Assembly: GCA_003151335.1 (NCBI GenBank)
Contig: PLXE01000091.1
Location: 1-64,000 of the forward strand
DNA length: 64,000 nt
Source: Acidobacteriaceae bacterium
GTDB taxonomy: Bacteria > Acidobacteriota > Terriglobia > Terriglobales > Acidobacteriaceae
Direction: 5' to 3'
In this document: positions 25,176 to 34,153 of the stretch, in pieces
Layout of the letters: the number at the start of each line of letters is the position of its first letter
Numbering within the stretch: the stretch's first letter is position 1
Program-made: the position numbers and the translations under genes
Notes under the pieces: model-generated
Told to the model about the DNA's origin: nothing
The model's input: only the letters and a program-made list of their open reading frames with translations
The model's database searches: none

Positions 25176-26012
25176 TCAGAGTGCGGCCGTGCAATTTCGC
25201 CCAGCACTCTTAGCCGCGTACAAGGCAGTATCGGCGATTGCCAAAATCTCTTTTTCAGCGACGGTGCTGGCCGTCGTAACCGTCACCCCGATGCTGGCCG
25301 TGACCAGGATTTCGGCGCCGGCTGCCAGAACTGGGCGTTCGGCGACTACCGCTCGAATTCTTTCCGCGCTTTGCAGGGCTTGGTTCTTGTCGCAGCCGGG
25401 CAGCACAACCAGGAACTCTTCGCCTCCGTAGCGCCCCACGAGGTCATAGGAACGGACAACCTCGCTGATGCGGCGTGCAACTTCCCTCAGGACCACATCG
25501 CCAGCCAGATGTCCGTAGGTGTCATTGATCTTCTTAAAGTGGTCCAGGTCAAGCATCAAAAGACCGGTTGGGCTTTGGGAACGGCTCGCGCGCTCGATTT
25601 CACGCTGCAGCAGGTCGAGCAGTGCACCCCGGTTCCAAATTCCGGTAGGTACGTCGTGAGTGGCCTGAAAGCGGAGCTCTTCGCGGGCTTGAATCAGACC
25701 CTTCTGGAGAGTGAGGATACGTCTTCCCACTCTTAGCCGCGCCCGCAGTTCGCTGCGGTCGAATGGCTTGGTCAAATGATCGTCCGCCCCTGCCTCCAGG
25801 CCCGTGACCACATCCTCTGCATCGTCCTTGGCCGTGACTAGCAGGATGTATTGGTAAGGAGTTGTCTGGCGCTCTCGAATTCTGCGGCATAGCTCCAAGC
25901 CATCAATTCCCGGCATCACCCAGTCCAGGATCAGTAGTTCAGGAGGACGCTCTTGCTGCAGGAGCACAGGATCAGAGAATTGCCGCCGTCGGCAGGAGTG
26001 TCGGCGGGCCAC
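25176..26012 (-). CDS. Diguanylate cyclase (GGDEF) with N-truncated receiver domain
   Basis: The C-terminal part is a complete GGDEF domain making cyclic di-GMP: TGIWNRGALLDLL, LDLDHFKKINDTYGH and the active-site GGEEF in LVGRYGGEEFLVVLPG. An RSYD motif five residues upstream fits the inhibitory RxxD site. In front is a response-regulator receiver domain with phospho-acceptor LILDWVMPGIDG and later KPFDRSEL, but its first 35 or so residues, with the acidic pair, are missing. The frame there (MARRHSC...) reads into sequence shared antisense-free with the neighbouring YfiR-like gene, suggesting a deletion. The start is therefore uncertain and phosphorylation control may be lost. Confidence 0.8.
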   Translation of the reverse strand: MARRHSCRRRQFSDPVLLQQERPPELLILDWVMPGIDGLELCRRIRERQTTPYQYILLVTAKDDAEDVVTGLEAGADDHLTKPFDRSELRARLRVGRRILTLQKGLIQAREELRFQATHDVPTGIWNRGALLDLLQREIERASRSQSPTGLLMLDLDHFKKINDTYGHLAGDVVLREVARRISEVVRSYDLVGRYGGEEFLVVLPGCDKNQALQSAERIRAVVAERPVLAAGAEILVTASIGVTVTTASTVAEKEILAIADTALYAAKSAGRNCTAAL

Positions 26013-26197
26013 TCCACCAGCTGAGCGAAATGAAAAAGAAACGCAGCCTTCATGCGATATTCATCTATCGTTGACTGTGCCCACGCTGTTCCCGGGCCGG
26101 TTGCCTGAAATACCGCGGCGAACAGGACCACCGACCACAGCGCGAGCCGGTGGGCCCGCAGGGCGGCAAACAATCCGGAATTCGCTTTCCTAATCAC
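25931..26197 (-). pseudogene. YfiR-like (DUF4154) gene, C-terminally truncated
   Basis: The 88-codon frame starts with a signal peptide (LALWSVVLFAAVFQATG, cut near AWAQS) followed by the YfiR hallmark YRMKAAFLFHFAQLVEWPAD. Normal family members continue for another 120 residues or so; here the homology ends near NSLILC and the frame runs into sequence belonging to the receiver domain of the next gene. YfiR is a periplasmic repressor of diguanylate cyclases. It follows the TonB receptor, so a receptor-YfiR-cyclase operon has probably lost an internal piece. Confidence 0.7.
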
Positions 26198-26245
26198 CTG
26201 TCCAGAGTCCCGTGTTGGCCGTATGACTCAATTGCACTCACCTTT

Positions 26246-28312
26246 TCAGAACTGCCAGGCAATCTTGGCGTAGGCGCTGCGCTTGATCATGCTGGGCAAG
26301 ATCGTCGAATCCGGGCCCATGTATTCCAGGTGATGGTCCCGCAGCAGATTTTCTCCGGCCACAGTGATGGAGAACCTTTCTGCCGGCTGCCACGTGAGAT
26401 TTGTATCCAGACGTGTGTAGGAAGGAACCCCCTGGGCCCAGAGACGTCCCACAAAGTAGGCTGACGTATTCCACGACCACTTGCCTGGCAAATCCACATG
26501 CGAGCGCAACTGGGCCTGATGGTTCGGGCTGCCTCCTTCCGCTCCTGCGGCGGTGGTCAGATCTTGGCTCAAGGCATCGCGGTGGATGTGCATTGTCAAG
26601 AACGAATAGCCTGGGCTAAGGCTCCAACGGTCGACCACCCTCCAATTCGCGGACACTTCCAGGCCGTGGGTCTCACCGTGCTCTAGGTTGGAAAAAAATC
26701 TCGGAATGACGACGTGTAAAGGTGGCGGACTGGTCTCGAGGAAGGGAGTTCCGGGTTCCAGGGAAACCAAGTCATTGTAATGGTTGAAGAAGACCGTGGC
26801 GTCCAGCGAGAACCGGCTTGTCAGTTGGGTCCGATAGCCGGCTTCGACAGTGCGCACGACCTCGTTCTTGAAACCGGGATTGCCAAAGATGCTGATGAGC
26901 AGCGGAAGCCCGTCCGGCCCCGGCAGGACGGCGCTGTTGACTCGGATGTTGGTGTCGCTCCGCGCTGGCGTTCGTTCGGCCTGGGATACTGCTGCCCAGA
27001 GCATGTTTCGATTGCTTAGGGTCCAACTGATGCGAGCGCTCGGCTGCAATCCGAAACCCGTATAGTCGTTGTGCTCGAGTTTGACGCCCAGACTGAGGTA
27101 GACGCGGTCGGCCAGGATGGCGATCTCGTCTTGAGCGAAACAGCTAAACATCTGCGTCGTCCGGGATGCAGGATTGAACGATATCCGCGGTGTAGTCAAG
27201 GTTTGATCGGAACTCACACGATAAGCGCCTCCCCAGACAAAATCGTGGCGCTCACCCCAGCCCACATGGTGCTGAAAATCCACATCGAACGTGTTCAGCC
27301 CGATACCATAGGTGCCGTCGCCGCGGGTGCTGCGATCAAAATAGACTTGCAGGGACGTTTCCGAATGGGGTGATACGACATGGTTCCACCTGGATAACAG
27401 GTTCCAGCCGGAAAAACGGTCGTTGAGCGGCAGGGCTCCGTTCACTGGCGGAGAGATGGAGACCACCGAACTGGCTATCTCTCCCGCATTTCCACTGTGG
27501 GCATCGCCCTCCACTGTGATGGAGTCCCGAGCCGAGGCATTGGCATCGACACGAAACCCCCCTTGGACGATGGTCCAGTCATCGTTACCATTGCCGCCCG
27601 CTACGCCGGGAAAGTGGTTGTAAGCAAAACCATCGGCAAAGACGCGATACGCCGTATTACTGCCAAACTTCCCCCCGTAACGAGCAATCCCGCCCGCCCG
27701 ATCGGATGTCCCTACGCCTTGGGTAAGCAATCCGCCCTGAGTGTCGCCGGCCTTCTTGGTGGTGATATTGATCACTCCGTTGACCGCGTTGGCTCCCCAT
27801 ACGGTGGCGCCGGGTCCCCGTATGACCTCGATGCGATCAATGTTCTCCAAAGGCACGTCCTGTGCATCCCAAAACACTCCGGACAGCATGGGCGAATACA
27901 CCGTCCGGCCGTCGATCAGAACCAAGAGCTTGTTCGAATACTGCCCGTTGAAGCCTCGGATGCTGATGGCCCATTTGCTGGCGTTAATCTGGGCCACATC
28001 CACTCCTGGAACCATGCGCAGCAGGTCGGGTATGTTGGTTGCGCTAGAATGCCGAATGTCGTTCTGGGTAATGACAAAGACCGCCGCCGCAGTCCGTGAC
28101 AACCTTTGTTCTTTCTTGGCGACGGAAGTCACCTCGATGTTCATCAGGTCTTCGAGGTTCACCTTGGTAAGATCGGGTGGCGTGGCCTGCCCGGGCGCTG
28201 CCTGGGATGCCAGGAACAGGAAGAACAGAACTGACCCCAGGATCGCGTACCTTCCCAAGACTAGACGCCCCGCACCATCCCTTCTGACATCTCTCCCTTG
28301 TCGCTCAAACAC
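26246..28312 (-). CDS. TonB-dependent outer membrane receptor
   Basis: A 688-residue receptor with an N-terminal hydrophobic leader (GSVLFFLFLASQA), a plug domain (FVITQNDIRHSSATNIPDLL, then RGFNGQYSNKLLVLIDGRTV and EVIRGPGATVWGANAVNGVI) and a 22-strand-type barrel ending in a terminal aromatic (KIAWQF). The plug wording is of the colicin I receptor/vitamin B12 class, but the substrate cannot be told. It is the first gene of a leftward operon with YfiR-like and GGDEF genes, a known arrangement in which a receptor feeds c-di-GMP signalling; that role here is inference. No cobalamin riboswitch is evident upstream. Confidence 0.88.
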   Translation of the reverse strand: MFERQGRDVRRDGAGRLVLGRYAILGSVLFFLFLASQAAPGQATPPDLTKVNLEDLMNIEVTSVAKKEQRLSRTAAAVFVITQNDIRHSSATNIPDLLRMVPGVDVAQINASKWAISIRGFNGQYSNKLLVLIDGRTVYSPMLSGVFWDAQDVPLENIDRIEVIRGPGATVWGANAVNGVINITTKKAGDTQGGLLTQGVGTSDRAGGIARYGGKFGSNTAYRVFADGFAYNHFPGVAGGNGNDDWTIVQGGFRVDANASARDSITVEGDAHSGNAGEIASSVVSISPPVNGALPLNDRFSGWNLLSRWNHVVSPHSETSLQVYFDRSTRGDGTYGIGLNTFDVDFQHHVGWGERHDFVWGGAYRVSSDQTLTTPRISFNPASRTTQMFSCFAQDEIAILADRVYLSLGVKLEHNDYTGFGLQPSARISWTLSNRNMLWAAVSQAERTPARSDTNIRVNSAVLPGPDGLPLLISIFGNPGFKNEVVRTVEAGYRTQLTSRFSLDATVFFNHYNDLVSLEPGTPFLETSPPPLHVVIPRFFSNLEHGETHGLEVSANWRVVDRWSLSPGYSFLTMHIHRDALSQDLTTAAGAEGGSPNHQAQLRSHVDLPGKWSWNTSAYFVGRLWAQGVPSYTRLDTNLTWQPAERFSITVAGENLLRDHHLEYMGPDSTILPSMIKRSAYAKIAWQF

Positions 28313-28586
28313 GACACTCTCTCCCTTAAGGCCCCTATCGGCACGGTCTCGATGGAAGTACAGTGGACAGCACCTCGGACGAAGCCAGGTCCGCCGCAGG
28401 ACCAGCTGGGCCGGATTTGCCGGAGAGCTGTCCCTCGGTCCTGCGATTGGAATCGCAACCGGATTACTTTCGTAAGTTGGGGTCGAGATTGTGACGATGG
28501 ATGACAGACTTCAGGAGAATGGCATACACGAATCCACTGCGAAGCTCTTCGCCCACGGGTCGGGCCAGAGCGACGCCGTTCGGCCC
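28313..28586. other. Upstream region of the TonB receptor
   Basis: About 270 bases before the tRNA-derived repeat. CCCACGGG and CCCGTGGG (28551-28558, 28584-28591) form an 8-bp dyad next to that repeat. I see no gene and no known riboswitch; arginine-rich open frames here look spurious. Confidence 0.35.
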
Positions 28587-28616
28587 GTGGGGGTTCGATT
28601 CCCCCTCCCGGCACCA
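28587..28616 (+). repeat. Copy of the tRNA-Leu 3' end (att-like)
   Basis: Thirty bases matching 24908-24937 of the tRNA-Leu gene at 28 positions, including the whole T arm, acceptor 3' strand and CCA. The two differences change the T loop from TTCGACC to TTCGATT, both normal in tRNAs. No matching 5' acceptor strand (GCCGGGA) lies upstream, so it is not a complete tRNA. A direct copy of a tRNA end 3.7 kb downstream is the usual footprint of an element integrated at the tRNA. Confidence 0.7.
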
Positions 28617-28814
28617 ACTTCTACCCTGGTTCAAGAGTTGAACCGGCGCGCCCATCGGCAGCCCTGGCGCCTCCCGCCGCTGGCGACGTGTTCCCGAGAG
28701 AGCGGGAACCGACTCTCGTACCGGCCCACATGAGATCGCAATTCCCACTCAATTTGAGTCTGAACTCGTGTATAGTGTTCGCTCAATCATTTCAATCTCC
28801 TCGGGGATCTTGCC

Positions 28815-29492
28815 ATGTCAACTGCATCGCTGACTGTTCCACGTGTGTCCCGGTTCAAACCGAAGTATCTGCTGATTGGGCTGTTTGGGCTAATGGTGGC
28901 CTATGTGCTCGGCCACAACGAGAGCTTCCTAGTGAATCCGAACGCCCCGGTGTGGCAGCACTACCAGCCGTTCAAATGGTGGTTGTTGCCGCATGGGATC
29001 GCCGGAGCGTGCGCGTTTGTGCTTGCCCCCATGCAGTTCTCCGATCGGCTACGCCAGCGCTATACGAAACTGCATCGTGTGTCAGGAAGGGTTTACGTTG
29101 CCGGCGCGTTCATCGCCGGCCCGCTCGGGATCTATATCGCGGCCTTACAAGAGCGATTGGGAGCTCCGCGTTTTTTCAGCATGATCGCCGTGGCGCACGG
29201 CAGCTTGTGGATGCTGACCACCGGGATCGCCTTTGCGTTCATCCTCAAGCGAAAGATTCAGCAGCACCGTCAGTGGATGACCCGCAGCTTTGCCGTGGGC
29301 CCTGGGGTCTTTGTAGGAGCGCGCGTGGTGCTGGGTGTGACCGGCTTGGAAAAGATGGGTCCTGCGGCGGTCGAAACCGTGGTGTATATGTGTCTGGCGT
29401 TCTCCATCGTCTTGGCCGACATCGTGCTGCAAGTGCAGGAGCAGCAGCGTTCGCGTCCCGCCGCCCGCGCCGCCAAGGCAGTTGCAGCGTAG
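28815..29492 (+). CDS. DUF2306-type membrane protein
   Basis: A 225-residue protein with about six hydrophobic helices. The pattern HGIAGACAFVLAPMQFSDRL, HRVSGRVYVAGA and the later HRQWMTRSFA fits the DUF2306 family, in which conserved His and Arg residues lie at helix ends; some relatives are linked to heme or respiratory proteins but no function is set. It stands alone between the TonB unit and meaB. A weak 7-bp hairpin GGAAGGC/GCCTTCC (29492-29514) follows without a T run. Confidence 0.7.
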   Translation: MSTASLTVPRVSRFKPKYLLIGLFGLMVAYVLGHNESFLVNPNAPVWQHYQPFKWWLLPHGIAGACAFVLAPMQFSDRLRQRYTKLHRVSGRVYVAGAFIAGPLGIYIAALQERLGAPRFFSMIAVAHGSLWMLTTGIAFAFILKRKIQQHRQWMTRSFAVGPGVFVGARVVLGVTGLEKMGPAAVETVVYMCLAFSIVLADIVLQVQEQQRSRPAARAAKAVAA

Positions 29493-29569
29493 GAAGGCTG
29501 GCGCCTTGCCTTCCGGCCTTACCGTGACTCCTTCACCTGCTGGTAATCTTGTCTGTTGGTACTTAATTC

Positions 29570-30535
29570 TTGACCTCGAACAACCACATCCAGGAACTTG
29601 TCCGGCGAATTCGCGCGGGAGAGCCGCGGGCTTTGGCGCGTGGTATTTCCATTGTTGAAGACCACGGCGCACAATCCACCGAACTGCTGAAGGCGCTGTT
29701 TCCCTATAGTGGCAAGGCCGTACTGCTGGGTATGACGGGCTCGCCGGGCGCGGGCAAGAGCACGCTGGTGGACCAGGTGGCGCACGCCTACCGCAAGCAA
29801 GGGAAGACGATTGGCATTGTCGCGGTCGATCCCACCAGCCCGTTCAGCGGCGGCGCAATTCTCGGCGATCGCATTCGCATGCAATCGCACCACGCCGATC
29901 CCGGAATTTACATCCGCAGCATGGCCACGCGCGGCTCGCTTGGCGGCTTGGCCAGCACCACTGCTGATGTCGCGACGGTGCTCGACGCCAGCGGCCGCGA
30001 TATTGTCATGATCGAGACCGTCGGCGTCGGCCAGGACGAGGTGGACATCGTGCGGCTGGCGGATGTGACCGTCGTGGTGCTGGTGCCCGGCATGGGCGAC
30101 GATGTGCAGACCATCAAGGCCGGCATCATGGAGATCGCCGACATTTTCGTCATCAACAAGGCGGACCGCGATGGCGCCGAGCGGGTGGAGCGCGAGATTC
30201 GCGCCATGCAGACGCTGGCCGTGCGCAAAGACAATTGGACGCCTCCCATCGTGAAGACCGTGGCCACCACTGGGACTGGCACTGTCGAATTGCTGGCGGC
30301 AATTGAAAAGTATCGCGCTTATCTCCAGCAGGACGGCCGCGCACGTGCCCGCCGCATCGACAACTGGCGCCAGCGCATCGCCGAGATGTTGCGCGACGCG
30401 CTTTTCCAGCGGGTGCTGGCGTATTACCTCAGCGAAGGCGAGGCCACGCGCTATGCCGCCGAAGTTGCCGAACATAAGCGCGACCCGTATTCTCTGGTAG
30501 AGAAGATCATCGACAATTTAGGGAAGCCAGAATGA
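29570..30535 (+). CDS. meaB: Methylmalonyl-CoA mutase-associated GTPase MeaB
   Basis: A 321-residue G3E-type GTPase (MeaB/ArgK) that guards cobalamin loading of methylmalonyl-CoA mutase. The P-loop GMTGSPGAGKST, the VAVDPTSPFSGGAILGDRIR stretch, ETVGVGQDE and NKAD base-recognition motif are all present. The start is TTG at 29570 without an obvious ribosome binding site, yet the N-terminal sequence from there fits the family. It overlaps the epimerase gene by ATGA. The mutase itself is not in the window. Confidence 0.92.
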   Translation: MTSNNHIQELVRRIRAGEPRALARGISIVEDHGAQSTELLKALFPYSGKAVLLGMTGSPGAGKSTLVDQVAHAYRKQGKTIGIVAVDPTSPFSGGAILGDRIRMQSHHADPGIYIRSMATRGSLGGLASTTADVATVLDASGRDIVMIETVGVGQDEVDIVRLADVTVVVLVPGMGDDVQTIKAGIMEIADIFVINKADRDGAERVEREIRAMQTLAVRKDNWTPPIVKTVATTGTGTVELLAAIEKYRAYLQQDGRARARRIDNWRQRIAEMLRDALFQRVLAYYLSEGEATRYAAEVAEHKRDPYSLVEKIIDNLGKPE

Positions 30536-30939
30536 ATCAAATTGATCATCTCGGCATCGCCGTGAAGTCGCTGGCGGAGGCCAGGAAGTTTTACGAAAAG
30601 CTGGGGCTGCAAGTGATGCCGGAAGAGACGGTGGAAGCGGAGAAGGTGCGGCTGGCCATGGTGCCGATCGGCGAAAGCCGCCTGGAGTTGCTGGAGCCGA
30701 CTTCGCCGGACTCGCCCATCGGGAAGTTCCTCGCCAAACGCGGCGAAGGACTGCACCATGTCGCGCTGCACATCAGCGATCTAGCCGGCACCGTCGAGCG
30801 GCTGAAATCCTCGGGAACGCGCCTGGTCTCCGACGAGATCAAAATTGGCGCGGGCGGACATCTCTACATTTTCGTTCACCCTTCCAGCGCTGGAGGCGTG
30901 CTGCTGGAACTGGTGGAAGACGCTCCTGTGGGCGTCTGA
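30532..30939 (+). CDS. mce: Methylmalonyl-CoA epimerase
   Basis: A 135-residue glyoxalase/VOC-fold protein interconverting (R)- and (S)-methylmalonyl-CoA. The first metal-binding strand IDHLGIAVKSL, the GEGLHHVALHISDL centre with its His, and the final LLELVE glutamate are visible. It is coupled to meaB by a four-base overlap, which supports the propionate/methylmalonyl role. tsaB starts one base after its stop. Confidence 0.9.
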   Translation: MNQIDHLGIAVKSLAEARKFYEKLGLQVMPEETVEAEKVRLAMVPIGESRLELLEPTSPDSPIGKFLAKRGEGLHHVALHISDLAGTVERLKSSGTRLVSDEIKIGAGGHLYIFVHPSSAGGVLLELVEDAPVGV

Positions 30940-30940
30940 A

Positions 30941-31630
30941 ATGCTGATCGTCTCGGTCGATACGTCGGGCCGCAAGGGAAGCATCGCGCTGTGCCGCGGC
31001 GATGGTGATAGTTTCGAAGTCCTGCAACTGACTTCCCTCGAGGGCGGCACTTACTCGGCGCAATTGCTGCCGCGAATTGCGGAAGCGCTCCAGCAGAACA
31101 ATCTCAGCAAGACGGAGGTCGATGGCTTCGTCGTCGTCTCCGGTCCCGGCTCGTTTACCGGCTTGCGGGTTGGTTTGTCCACGGTGAAAGGGCTTTGCGA
31201 AGTGCTGCGCAAGCCGCTGGCGACGGTCTCCATGCTGGAAGCCATGGTGCTCACGCATGGATCAGCGGGCGAAAGCGCGGTCGCCCTGTTGGACGCCGGC
31301 CGGGGTGAGATCTACGTCGGCGAATACCGGCTTGCTTCCGGCCGCGCAACTCTGGCTAGCGAGTACATTGCGAAATTGGACGAATTCGCCGCGCAACCTC
31401 CGGCCGGCAGCGACAATCTTCTCGCGGCGGACGAGAAAGTTGCCGAAGCGTTACAAGCCGAGAACCGCAAGGTCATTTTGGTCGCGCCGGTCAATGCGAG
31501 CGAGATTGGCCGCATCGGCATTCGTAAGCTGCTGGCGGGAGAAACTGCCGACCCCGCCACCATCGACGTCAATTACATCCGCCGGTCCGACGCAGAGATA
31601 TTCTCGGCGGCGAGGAAAACGCAGTGCTGA
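30941..31630 (+). CDS. tsaB: tRNA threonylcarbamoyladenosine protein TsaB
   Basis: From ATG 30941 the 229-residue protein shows the ASKHA fold of TsaB: MLIVSVDTSGRKGSIAL at the start and the diagnostic VSGPGSFTGLRVGLS. It partners TsaD in making t6A37 in ANN-reading tRNAs. The longer open frame from 30845 overlaps the epimerase and is not used. It is followed by rimI with a 7-base overlap, a common gene order. Confidence 0.9.
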   Translation: MLIVSVDTSGRKGSIALCRGDGDSFEVLQLTSLEGGTYSAQLLPRIAEALQQNNLSKTEVDGFVVVSGPGSFTGLRVGLSTVKGLCEVLRKPLATVSMLEAMVLTHGSAGESAVALLDAGRGEIYVGEYRLASGRATLASEYIAKLDEFAAQPPAGSDNLLAADEKVAEALQAENRKVILVAPVNASEIGRIGIRKLLAGETADPATIDVNYIRRSDAEIFSAARKTQC

Positions 31631-32109
31631 TCCGTCCGGCTACTCCTGACGATGTACCTTCGATCCGCGCGCTCGAGCGCCAGGCCGAGACCGCGGCACA
31701 TTGGGCCGAGCGCGAATATGACGCGTTGTTTGCCGCGGAAGCTCCACCGCGAGTCACGCTGGTCGCAACTTCCGAAACAGAGGCCGGCCGCGTGATCGGC
31801 TTCGTCATCGCGCGTTGCGCTACCGCCGAATGGGAAATTGAAAATGTGGTTGTAGCCCCGGAAAAACGCAATCGCGGGGTAGGCATCAAAATAATTCGGG
31901 AGCTGCTGTTGCAAGCCCAGTCCGCAGGAGCCACTTCCGTGCTATTGGAAGTGCGGGAATCGAACCTGGCGGCGCGCCGACTCTATGAAAAGCTTGGGTT
32001 TAGCCCGCACGGGCGACGGAGCAACTATTACCACCAGCCTGAAGAAGATGCGCTGTTATTGTGTTTTTCTGTTACAAATCTGCGACAATTTGGTCTTGAA
32101 GCAGAATAG
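31624..32109 (+). CDS. rimI: RimI-like ribosomal protein N-acetyltransferase
   Basis: A 161-residue GNAT acetyltransferase starting with GTG at 31624 inside tsaB. Motif A VVAPEKRNRGVGIKIIREL binds acetyl-CoA and LEVRESNLAARRLYEKLGF is the classic RimI C-terminal motif. RimI acetylates the N-terminal Ala of ribosomal protein S18. The tsaB-rimI neighbourhood supports the call. Confidence 0.87.
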   Translation: MLIRPATPDDVPSIRALERQAETAAHWAEREYDALFAAEAPPRVTLVATSETEAGRVIGFVIARCATAEWEIENVVVAPEKRNRGVGIKIIRELLLQAQSAGATSVLLEVRESNLAARRLYEKLGFSPHGRRSNYYHQPEEDALLLCFSVTNLRQFGLEAE

Positions 32110-32156
32110 GTCCTATGCTAGCGTTTGCATTTTGCATCTCTCCGGAGGTTCACTGA

Positions 32157-32384
32157 ATGGCAACTCAGGTACGCGATCAGCTTCTTGCCAGCAACGATGA
32201 ATTCCGTCGCCTGGCGGATGAGCACTCGCAATATTCGCAGCGCCTCGATAATTTGATCCAGAAAAAATATCTTTCTGAAGATGAAAAACTCGAGGAAGTA
32301 CGACTCAAGAAGCTGAAGCTCCGCCTGAAAGACCAGATGGAGAGTTTGGAACAGAAGTTCCGGACCGGCCACTTGGTCGTTTAG
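32157..32384 (+). CDS. YdcH-like (DUF465) small coiled-coil protein
   Basis: A 75-residue, highly charged helical protein with a long coiled coil (LDNLIQKKYLSEDEKLEEVR, LKKLKLRLKDQMESLEQKF), matching the YdcH/DUF465 family. Function is unknown. A GGAGG site lies 8 bases before the ATG. Length fits the family. Confidence 0.8.
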   Translation: MATQVRDQLLASNDEFRRLADEHSQYSQRLDNLIQKKYLSEDEKLEEVRLKKLKLRLKDQMESLEQKFRTGHLVV

Positions 32385-32540
32385 TCAGCATCAAGCCCTT
32401 CCTCGCGGCGGTAAAGACCGGATTCTTTGTCGCCCCGCTCTAGCTGTACCTTCTGCCTCAAGCTCCGCACTACGTCTAGTTTCTTCGATTTTTCCCTACT
32501 GTGTGTCTCACAGCACACCACGCGAGATACGGCCAGGCTC

Positions 32541-32546
32541 TATAAT
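32541..32546 (+). promoter_or_regulatory. -10 element before psd
   Basis: A perfect TATAAT ends 11 bases before the psd ATG at 32558, which would place the transcript start about five bases from the start codon. There is no clear -35 element at 17 bases and no Shine-Dalgarno site, so a near-leaderless mRNA is possible. Confidence 0.35.
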
Positions 32547-32557
32547 CTAAACAACCC

Positions 32558-33229
32558 ATGGTTCGCGACGGAATCTATTACGGGCTGGCCCTTATCGCGG
32601 TGGCCGTGCTGGTGGGATGGTTGACCCTGCCCGCTTTGGCGGTCATTCCGTTGCTGCTGGCCGCATTTTTCCTGTGGTTCTTTCGCGATCCCGAGCGCCC
32701 GATTCCGGCGGCCGAAGGCGCCATCGTTTCTCCCGCCGACGGCAAGGTGACGGAGATTTCCACCTTCGCGGAAAATGGCGAGCCGCAGACCCGGATCAGC
32801 ATTTTCCTGAATGTATTCGACGTGCATGTCAATCGCTCCCCGGTCGCTGGTGTCATCACAGACGTAAAGTACCGCAAGGGAAAGTTCGGCAACGCCATGG
32901 GACAAATTTCAGCCGAAGAAAACGAGCAAAACGTCGTCACCGTCCAAGGGGATGCGGGTACCGTAGTGTTTAAGCAGATTGCCGGTCTGCTGGCCCGCCG
33001 GATTGTCTTCACCAAGAAGATCGGCGATCATGTGGCGCGCGGCGAGCGGGTGGGGCTGATCAAGTTCGGCTCCCGCACCGACGTGATCTTCACGGCTGAA
33101 GCTGAGATGCAAGTGCGCGTGGGCGACCACGTGAAGGGTGGCTCCAGTGTTCTGGCTGTGGCCCAGCGCCGCGCGGTCCAGATCGTTGGGGACCCCGGCT
33201 CCCGGCAGAGTGTCGCGGAGGTGCGATGA
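32558..33229 (+). CDS. psd: Phosphatidylserine decarboxylase proenzyme
   Basis: A 223-residue short-type (archaeal/Acidobacteria style) Psd making phosphatidylethanolamine. Two hydrophobic helices come first, then [37 protein letters not shown] and the self-cleavage site [11 protein letters not shown], where the serine near residue 171 becomes the pyruvoyl group. The stop overlaps the start of pssA (ATGA at 33226), the natural partner enzyme. Confidence 0.93.
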   Translation: MVRDGIYYGLALIAVAVLVGWLTLPALAVIPLLLAAFFLWFFRDPERPIPAAEGAIVSPADGKVTEISTFAENGEPQTRISIFLNVFDVHVNRSPVAGVITDVKYRKGKFGNAMGQISAEENEQNVVTVQGDAGTVVFKQIAGLLARRIVFTKKIGDHVARGERVGLIKFGSRTDVIFTAEAEMQVRVGDHVKGGSSVLAVAQRRAVQIVGDPGSRQSVAEVR

Positions 33230-34095
33230 GCGAGCAGCCGATGCTACAGGGAGGCGATTCTTCTGAGCCGCGCCGGATGCGCAAGGGACTGTACATCCTT
33301 CCTTCCGTGTTCACGGCTGGCAACATAGCCGCGGGGTATTACGCCATCTCGCAAGCCATCCAGGGGACCGCTTCCGACCCGTGGCACTTCGATCACGCCG
33401 CCAAGGCCATCGGCTTCGCCATTGTGTTCGATTTTTTCGACGGCGGCATTGCGCGGCTGACCAACACCACCAGCGCCTTTGGCCGGGAACTGGACTCCAT
33501 GGCCGACGTGATCGCATTCGGCGTGGCGCCCGCGATTCTGGCGTGGATGTGGGGCTTCCGTATGCTGCCGCTGGCTGGCGATCCCGACCTTCGCAACCGC
33601 GTGATTCAGTTGGGAGCCATCGCGACCTTTGTGTTTCTGCTGGCCGGGGCGTCCCGTCTGGCCCGGTTCAACATCCAAGTGAATCCCCAGCCCTCGAATC
33701 CCGGCCGCCCGGGACGTAAGTACTTCGTGGGAATGCCCATTCCGGCTGGCGCAGGAACGGTCGCCGCTGTCGTCCACCTGGTGCAAGGGAATCCGCTGCA
33801 GTACTGGTGGCTTTCCATCGGATGGGGCGTCTTCGTCTTCGCTCTGGCTTTCCTCATGGTGAGCACCTGGCGCTTCTTGAGCTTGAAAGGCATTAATCTC
33901 CGCCAGCCGCAGAATTTTCGCTGGATGATCGTGATCGGGCTGGTCATGGCGCTAATCTTGTTTTCTTCGCAATATGTACTCTTCTTGCTAGCGCTGGTCT
34001 ATATTCTCTCCGGGGTGCTGGCCCGGCTTTCGTTTGTATTCCGGCGGCCCACCGTGCCGCCTCCTCCACCTCAAGACGAGGCCACGCACGCTTGA
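33226..34095 (+). CDS. pssA: CDP-diacylglycerol-serine O-phosphatidyltransferase
   Basis: A 289-residue membrane enzyme making phosphatidylserine from CDP-diacylglycerol and serine. The CDP-alcohol phosphotransferase motif is complete: DGGIARLTN...[10 protein letters not shown]. About seven membrane helices are visible. It is coupled to psd upstream, so both steps to phosphatidylethanolamine are made together. The C-terminal proline-rich tail ([11 protein letters not shown]) is disordered. Confidence 0.93.
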   Translation: MSEQPMLQGGDSSEPRRMRKGLYILPSVFTAGNIAAGYYAISQAIQGTASDPWHFDHAAKAIGFAIVFDFFDGGIARLTNTTSAFGRELDSMADVIAFGVAPAILAWMWGFRMLPLAGDPDLRNRVIQLGAIATFVFLLAGASRLARFNIQVNPQPSNPGRPGRKYFVGMPIPAGAGTVAAVVHLVQGNPLQYWWLSIGWGVFVFALAFLMVSTWRFLSLKGINLRQPQNFRWMIVIGLVMALILFSSQYVLFLLALVYILSGVLARLSFVFRRPTVPPPPPQDEATHA

Positions 34096-34153
34096 TGAAA
34101 ATGAGCCAAACCGCACCGCTGGTGTTTTCCCCGGCGGACGACATTGAGGCGCT

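Noticed and set aside
28313-28500. Cobalamin or c-di-GMP riboswitch before the TonB receptor
   Set aside because: Conserved box sequences of these riboswitches are not present.
28500-28616. A second complete tRNA or tmRNA at the tRNA 3'-end copy
   Set aside because: The T arm and acceptor 3' strand are perfect, but no 5' acceptor strand, anticodon arm or tag-coding region lies upstream.
28261-28748. Arginine/proline-rich open frames on the minus strand across the tRNA-like repeat
   Set aside because: They are antisense translations of a tRNA 3' end and its flank, a well-known source of false proteins.
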